A DNA stretch of 10,510 nucleotides from Bacteroidota bacterium (GTDB taxonomy: Bacteria > Bacteroidota > Bacteroidia > Chitinophagales > Chitinophagaceae): positions 1 through 10,510 of the forward strand of contig JAFAAT010000282.1 in the NCBI GenBank assembly GCA_023426425.1, written 5' to 3'. A program made the translations under genes and the position numbers. Below are positions 7,274 to 10,510 of the stretch, piece by piece (position 1 is the stretch's first letter; the number at the start of each line of letters is the position of its first letter). The notes under the pieces were generated by a model. It was not told the DNA's origin. It was given only the letters and a program-made list of their open reading frames with translations, and did not search any database.

Positions 7274-7319
7274 AGAATGTAGGCCCCTGGGTCTACCTAT
7301 ATAGAAGTTAAAAACCAGG

Positions 7320-7339
7320 AAGCCGGTGTCTACCGGCTT
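7320..7339. terminator. Hairpin terminator between convergent genes
   Basis: A perfect 8-bp stem, AAGCCGGT (7320-7327) and ACCGGCTT (7332-7339), with the 4-nt loop GTCT, runs straight into a short T tract (TTTT, 7338-7341) on the plus strand. It therefore fits an intrinsic terminator for the beta-barrel gene. On the minus strand the stem is followed after CCTGG by TTTTT, so it may also stop coaE transcription. The coaE stop codon (7330-7332) lies inside the hairpin. The T tracts are short, so efficiency is uncertain. Confidence 0.65.
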
Positions 7340-7932
7340 TTCGCTTGTGCGGTCTCGAGCAAGATGGTGTGCAGTTGAAGCACCTGGGGGATCACTGGAG
7401 CAATATCATCGTTGGTGATTACATAGTCGCAAAGCAGCATTTTCTCTTCATCCTTCATCTGCTGGGCCATGCGTGCTGTAATCTTTTCCTGGCTCACCTG
7501 GTCCCTCCCCATGGCCCTGAAGATGCGGAGCTTTTCAGGTGCTGATACCCCAATCATCACATCCATCTCCTTCGCGCTGCCGGACTCAAAAAATATAGCC
7601 GCCTCTTTGATTGCATAGGGCGACTTCTGCTCCTCCATCCATTTGCTGCTATAGGCAATGGTGGCAGGATGCACTACTTCATTTAGTTGCTGAAGCTTAT
7701 GGGGATGGCTGAAGGCTATGGCTGCCATCTTCTCGCGGTTGAGCTTTCCATCCTCAGTATAGACCTCATCTCCAAACAACTCTCTGATTGTGCCACTCAT
7801 CTGTGGGTCATTTTCCATCAGGTAGCGGGCCGCAAGGTCGCTATAAAATACAGGTATGCCAAGTGTTTGGAACACCTGGCATACTGTGGTTTTACCCGAG
7901 CCAATACCTCCTGTGATACCGACTTTGAGCAT
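7330..7932 (-). CDS. coaE: Dephospho-CoA kinase
   Basis: CoaE phosphorylates the 3'-hydroxyl of dephospho-CoA with ATP, the last step of coenzyme A synthesis, in the cytoplasm. The 200-residue protein has the usual family length. The P-loop GGIGSGKTT (residues 8-16) follows the typical opening MLKVGITGG; Asp32 in FYSDLAARYL is the expected substrate-site Asp, and VVHPATI, IKEAAIFFESG and the Arg-rich lid region (RIFRAMGRDQVSQEKITARMAQQM) come in the family order, ending with DYVITND. It starts 4 nt after the yajC stop on the same strand and is the last gene of the nusB block. Its stop codon lies inside the hairpin that separates it from the convergent barrel gene. No irregularities are seen. 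Confidence 0.96.
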   Translation of the reverse strand: MLKVGITGGIGSGKTTVCQVFQTLGIPVFYSDLAARYLMENDPQMSGTIRELFGDEVYTEDGKLNREKMAAIAFSHPHKLQQLNEVVHPATIAYSSKWMEEQKSPYAIKEAAIFFESGSAKEMDVMIGVSAPEKLRIFRAMGRDQVSQEKITARMAQQMKDEEKMLLCDYVITNDDIAPVIPQVLQLHTILLETAQAKSR

Positions 7933-7936
7933 AGGA

Positions 7937-8287
7937 TTATTTTGCAGCAGCTACTGCTGGAGTCTCCGTGCGCTTGCGGTAAGCATTGGTCAGCTCCATA
8001 GACACAGCACTGCGCTCGATGATCATAAAGTTGCCGCGGCTGACTTCGATCTGCAGAGTACCGTCTTCCATAGCACGGTTGATCACCGCATGGATGCCTG
8101 CTGAGGTTACTATCTTTTCACCCGGGTTCAGGTTTTCAGAGAATTTCTTTTGTTCTTTAGCACGTTTAGCCTGCGGACGGATCATGAAGAAATACATCAC
8201 GGCGATCATTCCCACCATGAATAACAGGGAGAACATTGGATTGCCACCGGCAGCTTGCAAAAGCACTGAATGAATGTTTACGAACAT
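7937..8287 (-). CDS. yajC: Preprotein translocase subunit YajC
   Basis: YajC is a small single-pass inner-membrane protein associated with SecDF and the SecYEG translocon. The 116-residue product has a short N-terminus, one transmembrane helix (about residues 18-36) ending in the signature FFMIRPQAKRAKEQKKF, then a cytoplasmic domain with the LNPGEKIVTSAGI segment. That last motif is usually VVT.GGI.G; here it reads TSAGIHAVI, a small departure. The C-terminus is an Ala/Lys-rich tail. The gene lies 24 nt after the DUF1573 gene and 4 nt before coaE. Its leader is A-rich on the coding strand (tandem AAAC units), with no Shine-Dalgarno, as is common in Bacteroidota. Confidence 0.94.
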   Translation of the reverse strand: MFVNIHSVLLQAAGGNPMFSLLFMVGMIAVMYFFMIRPQAKRAKEQKKFSENLNPGEKIVTSAGIHAVINRAMEDGTLQIEVSRGNFMIIERSAVSMELTNAYRKRTETPAVAAAK

Positions 8288-8311
8288 TGTTTGTTTGTTT
8301 ATTGATGATAA

Positions 8312-8791
8312 TTATTTTTTCTCTTTTACCTCCCCGCGCAGTGTGAGCATGGCATATCCCCTGGCAGTATTGGTGGTGAGTGTTACAGTCTTTTCCTGGT
8401 GACCAGGCTTGCCTGCAGAGTTAAACTGCGCCTTGATAATGCCGGTTTTTCCGGGCATTACAGGCTCCTTGGGATAATCAGCTACCGTACAGCCACAGGC
8501 CGCAGAGGCATTGCTGACGATCAGGGGATTCTGACCGTTGTTGGTGAACTCAAAATCATGAGTGATGACTTCACCATCTCTGATAGTGCCGAAATTATAC
8601 ACCGTGTCTTTAAAGTCCATGGTTGGCAATGCTGCTAACGCCGCCGTGTCTGTGCCTGTAGCAGATCTTGGGTTGTTGACAATGGAGGTCGACAGAAGGT
8701 CCGGATTGGTTGTTTCTTCTGCTTTTTCTTCGTTGTTGCATGCTGTGGTCAACAGCGCGAGCGATAAGAAGCAAATGATCATTCTGTTCAT
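8312..8791 (-). CDS. DUF1573 domain lipoprotein
   Basis: The 159-residue protein begins with a lipoprotein signal MNRMIICFLSLALLTTAC, with Cys18 as the likely lipidation site (the -3 residue is Thr rather than the preferred Leu). A low-complexity acidic/Ser-Thr linker (19-55) follows. The rest is a DUF1573 domain, an immunoglobulin-like ASH/MSP-type fold: FKDTVYNFGTIRDGEVITHDFEF, then the signature SNASAACGCTVADYP (about 93-107, with the paired Cys99 and Cys101) and MPGKTGIIKAQFNSAGKPG. The molecular role of the domain is unknown; such lipoproteins sit in the envelope. The strongly acidic residues right after Cys18 (NNEEKAEE) recall surface-export signals described for Bacteroidota lipoproteins, a weak inference. 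The frame can be extended 3 codons to a TTG, but the ATG gives a cleaner signal peptide. It lies 11 nt after nusB. Confidence 0.88.
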   Translation of the reverse strand: MNRMIICFLSLALLTTACNNEEKAEETTNPDLLSTSIVNNPRSATGTDTAALAALPTMDFKDTVYNFGTIRDGEVITHDFEFTNNGQNPLIVSNASAACGCTVADYPKEPVMPGKTGIIKAQFNSAGKPGHQEKTVTLTTNTARGYAMLTLRGEVKEKK

Positions 8792-8797
8792 AACGAG

Positions 8798-8805
8798 CAA
8801 AATTA
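8798..8805 (-). promoter_or_regulatory. Possible -7 promoter element overlapping the nusB stop
   Basis: The minus strand reads TAATTTTG, a perfect TAnnTTTG -7 match, covering the nusB stop codon and ending 6 nt before the DUF1573 ATG. No TTTG/TTG is seen at the usual -33 distance. If used, it would give the DUF1573-yajC-coaE genes a nearly leaderless internal transcript. A chance match is quite possible. Confidence 0.25.
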
Positions 8806-9741
8806 TGGTTTACGAGCACGATCCTGTTTGTGGATCTTGTTTTCTTTTTCGAGGTCTTTAAGAATATTGTCCAGTACACCATTCAGAAACTGGCCGCTCT
8901 GCGGTGTGCTGTATTGCTTGGCGACTTCAATATACTCATTGATGGTCACCTTTGTCGGAATGGTAGGAAAGTAAAGCAGTTCGCATACGCCCATGCGCAG
9001 CAGCAGAAGGTCTATCAATGCCACACGCTCAGCATCCCAGTTGATCAGCTTGGGCTGCACCAGTTCCATGCAATAGTCTTTTTTCTCCATGGAAGTGTGT
9101 AGCAGGGAGTGAGCATATTCTTTCTTCTCCGCGGTGATGAGGTTCAGGAAGTTGACTTTGGTGTTGTGCTTGAAGAAGTTTTCCATCAGCATCAGGGTCA
9201 TTTCCCTGTCATCTTCCCAACCCGGCAGCTCTTCTGAAAAATATTCCATGATCCCCTGGTTTGTTAATATCTGCTGCTCCCAGAGGTATTTGATGATGGC
9301 TTTTTCCGATTTTGGCTTGCGCTCATTGGCCTCTGTATAGGCGATGTACTCGTCTGATTTCTGTAGTTGCTGGTAGATCTTTCGCACCCATTCCTGGTCC
9401 ACATACTGTTCCAGTTTGCTCTCCTTGATTCTTTCTGCGAAGGTCTCATTGGAGAGGATGTCCCACACGAATTCATTCCCGGCTATTTTGGTGCTGACGC
9501 TGAGGTCTTCTTTTGTGGGTAGGTATTTGGAGGCACGTTGATGGGCATCTGTTTCGGCATACTGCGCTACCCTGACGGTGTAGAGGATGGAAACGACAAA
9601 GAGGTCTAAAGAGCGGGTGATTTTATCATTGAGAATGCTTGATCCAATCTTCTTGTCTACTTCCTGCTCTCCGGGCTCCATGGTTTCAAGCGTGTACAAC
9701 GTTTGCATCACCTTCACCCGGATATTTCTGCGACTGATCAT
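8803..9741 (-). CDS. nusB: Transcription antitermination factor NusB (long Bacteroidota form)
   Basis: NusB binds boxA RNA together with NusE (ribosomal protein S10) in rRNA antitermination complexes. This protein has 312 residues, about twice the E. coli length, which is the norm in Bacteroidota. It opens with the family-typical SRRNIRVKVMQTLYTLE (residues 3-19), has a long helical, Lys/Glu-rich middle (about 20-200), and keeps the recognisable NusB core at the C-terminus (about 205-300): INWDAERVALIDLLLLRMGVCELLYF, then PTKVTINEYIEVAKQYSTPQSGQFLNGVLDNI. A basic tail ends the protein. It heads a minus-strand block with the DUF1573 lipoprotein, yajC and coaE, with gaps of 11, 24 and 4 nt, so one operon is likely. 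A perfect TAnnTTTG element lies 31 nt upstream. No damage is seen. Confidence 0.93.
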   Translation of the reverse strand: MISRRNIRVKVMQTLYTLETMEPGEQEVDKKIGSSILNDKITRSLDLFVVSILYTVRVAQYAETDAHQRASKYLPTKEDLSVSTKIAGNEFVWDILSNETFAERIKESKLEQYVDQEWVRKIYQQLQKSDEYIAYTEANERKPKSEKAIIKYLWEQQILTNQGIMEYFSEELPGWEDDREMTLMLMENFFKHNTKVNFLNLITAEKKEYAHSLLHTSMEKKDYCMELVQPKLINWDAERVALIDLLLLRMGVCELLYFPTIPTKVTINEYIEVAKQYSTPQSGQFLNGVLDNILKDLEKENKIHKQDRARKP

Positions 9742-9772
9742 AAATTGTGTAAAGAACCGTTTTTAACGGCGG

Positions 9773-9780
9773 CAAAGGTA
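9773..9780 (-). promoter_or_regulatory. Bacteroidota -7 promoter element upstream of nusB
   Basis: The minus strand reads TACCTTTG, a perfect TAnnTTTG match ending 31 nt before the nusB ATG, which would leave a short leader of roughly 25 nt. No convincing -33 TTTG is seen at 17-23 nt. A small inverted repeat, CCGTT (9757-9761) and AACGG (9765-9769), falls close to the predicted transcript start. This is the likely promoter for the nusB-DUF1573-yajC-coaE block. Confidence 0.45.
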
Positions 9781-9853
9781 TGGCATTTTGACCGAACTGA
9801 GGGTGCCCGCAACCCCACTGTTGCAACCGGAATCACAATAGTTTGTGAATAGA

Positions 9854-10360
9854 TTATTTCAGCATCTCCGGCTGCGAAGGCTTGGGTATTACCAGCGATT
9901 TGCTGATGTTGGGTAAAGTCTGTCGTACGGTGGCGTTGTCGCGTTCACCTGCATCTACAAAATACCAGCGGTTGCCATTATCCGGGGAAATAGCAATGAT
10001 GGTGCTTTTGGCTAGTATCCTTCCCTGCTGGAGCTTCAGCACCATTTTCTGGGTGATGGTGGTCTGCAGCTCTTTCCCTTCCTTAATAGGAGTGGCCGGG
10101 GGATCGTAAGAGATGGACTCGAGCAGAATGCCACCATCCTGCATACCCTTCATCTGCTGGGCAATGCTGGTAGCCATCTTTTGTTTACCGCCCATCTGTT
10201 CCAATACCTTTGGATAGGTAAACTCTACAAATCCAAGATAGTCCTGCGCCAAAAGGGCAGCACCCATCTGTTCTGCCTGTTTTTTGATGTTGTTATTTTG
10301 GGCAAAGGCAGGCTGGAGCGAACTAAGCAGCAGGACGACAAGAAGGGCAAGTCTGGACAT
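9854..10360 (-). CDS. Secreted protein of unknown function
   Basis: I do not recognise a family. From the ATG at 10360 the product has 168 residues with a clear Sec signal peptide MSRLALLVVLLLSSLQPAFAQ, cleaved most likely after AFA, leaving an N-terminal Gln typical of Bacteroidota exports. The mature part starts helical (NNNIKKQAEQMGAALLAQDYLGFVEFTYPKVLEQMGGK) and continues with a mixed alpha/beta domain containing KMVLKLQQGRILAKSTIIAIS and NRWYFVDAG near the C-terminus. The order, helices and then strands with a 'WYFVDAG' closing strand, recalls NTF2-like small-ligand folds, but this is only an impression. The open frame extends 46 codons upstream into repeat sequence; that part has no signal-peptide function and lacks protein character, so the start is placed at the signal peptide. 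It is separated from nusB by 112 bp and is probably transcribed alone. The destination is the periplasm or beyond. Confidence 0.8.
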   Translation of the reverse strand: MSRLALLVVLLLSSLQPAFAQNNNIKKQAEQMGAALLAQDYLGFVEFTYPKVLEQMGGKQKMATSIAQQMKGMQDGGILLESISYDPPATPIKEGKELQTTITQKMVLKLQQGRILAKSTIIAISPDNGNRWYFVDAGERDNATVRQTLPNISKSLVIPKPSQPEMLK

Positions 10361-10365
10361 ACCTT

Positions 10366-10373
10366 CAAAGTTA
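10366..10373 (-). promoter_or_regulatory. Possible -7 promoter element at the secreted-protein gene
   Basis: The minus strand reads TAACTTTG, a perfect TAnnTTTG match only 5 nt before the ATG. If used it would give a leaderless or almost leaderless mRNA. No -33 partner is evident at 17-23 nt, so it may be a chance match. Confidence 0.25.
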
Positions 10374-10429
10374 AGGAAATTGCGAGTTTCAGTATGGGTA
10401 GTCAGGGTGCCGGGGTTCAAATTTTGGCA

Positions 10430-10447
10430 TTTCTGAAATTTCTGAAA
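10430..10447. repeat. Tandem pair of 9-bp near-palindromes
   Basis: Two exact adjacent copies of TTTCTGAAA are seen. Each copy is itself a near-palindrome (TTTC-N-GAAA), so the pair forms four alternating half-sites. It lies 70 bp upstream of the secreted-protein ATG. It could be a regulator binding site or a small AT-rich duplication; there is nothing else in 10374-10429. Confidence 0.5.
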
Positions 10448-10467
10448 ATCCATTCTCGGAGTTTTCA

Positions 10468-10510
10468 CGCCTTCATAGCGCCTTAATCTCGCCTTCATAG
10501 CGCCTTAATC
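10468..10510. repeat. 22-bp tandem repeat with an 11-bp sub-period, continuing past the right edge
   Basis: Two exact copies of a 22-bp unit are present, the second (10490-10510) cut by the window end. Each unit is made of two 11-mers, CGCCTTCATAG and CGCCTTAATCT, which match at 8 of 11 positions. On the minus strand AAGGCG therefore recurs every 11 bp, about one helical turn. A 22-bp period is not a multiple of three, which argues against a coding repeat. The total copy number is unknown because the array leaves the window. Confidence 0.8.

Noticed and set aside
7279..7296. A second hairpin, GTAGGCC with GGTCTAC, after the barrel gene
   Set aside because: The stem has a G-T wobble and no T tract follows; the stronger hairpin 24 bp further on is the better terminator.
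10361..10498. A 46-codon N-terminal extension of the secreted-protein gene
   Set aside because: The signal peptide begins at the Met encoded at 10360; the extension is made of the tandem repeats and a Phe/Lys/Gln-rich stretch without protein character.
1..10510. CRISPR arrays, insertion sequences, tRNA or rRNA genes
   Set aside because: No spaced repeat array, transposase frame, terminal inverted repeats or structured RNA gene was recognised; the only tandem repeats are the short ones at the right edge.

Overview
This window reads as ordinary chromosomal DNA from a member of the Bacteroidota, most likely family Chitinophagaceae. The pointers are a roughly 310-residue NusB with a long N-terminal extension, a PolB-like DEDDy exonuclease of the type common in this phylum, secreted proteins whose signal peptides end just before Gln, weak or absent Shine-Dalgarno sequences, and copies of the phylum's -7 promoter element TAnnTTTG just upstream of several starts. 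The family assignment is an inference from protein style; no rRNA or marker gene is present to settle it. Genes are tightly packed: the longest stretch without a gene is about 150 bp, at the right edge.

Layout, left to right. (1) 1-1280, minus strand: a two-component pair with an OmpR/PhoB-type response regulator first and a membrane histidine kinase 8 nt downstream; the kinase runs off the left edge before its ATPase domain. (2) 1383-2342, minus: an unrecognised single-pass membrane protein with a long coiled coil and a beta-rich C-terminal domain. (3) 2385-4145, plus, divergent from it: a GTG-started DEDDy 3'-5' exonuclease followed by holA, the DNA polymerase III delta (clamp loader) subunit. 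(4) 6644-4167, minus, convergent with holA: kynU (kynureninase), ribF (FMN/FAD synthesis; its ATG overlaps the kynU stop by one base), and a small protein resembling antitoxins of PIN-domain toxin modules but with no toxin beside it. (5) 6758-7273, plus: a small secreted outer-membrane beta-barrel-like protein, convergent with the next block and separated from it by a hairpin terminator. (6) 9741-7330, minus: a likely operon nusB - DUF1573 lipoprotein - yajC - coaE. (7) 10360-9854, minus: a secreted protein of unknown function, preceded by an upstream region with a 9-bp tandem pair and a 22-bp tandem repeat that continues past the window edge.

Most of the content is housekeeping: replication, transcription antitermination, protein export, and coenzyme A, flavin and tryptophan/NAD metabolism. 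I see no mobile element, CRISPR array, tRNA, rRNA, defence island or biosynthetic cluster, and nothing I would call a new biological system. The items most worth a second look are the toxin-less antitoxin-like gene, the 11/22-bp periodic repeat at the right edge, the kynU-ribF coupling, and the exonuclease-holA pairing.
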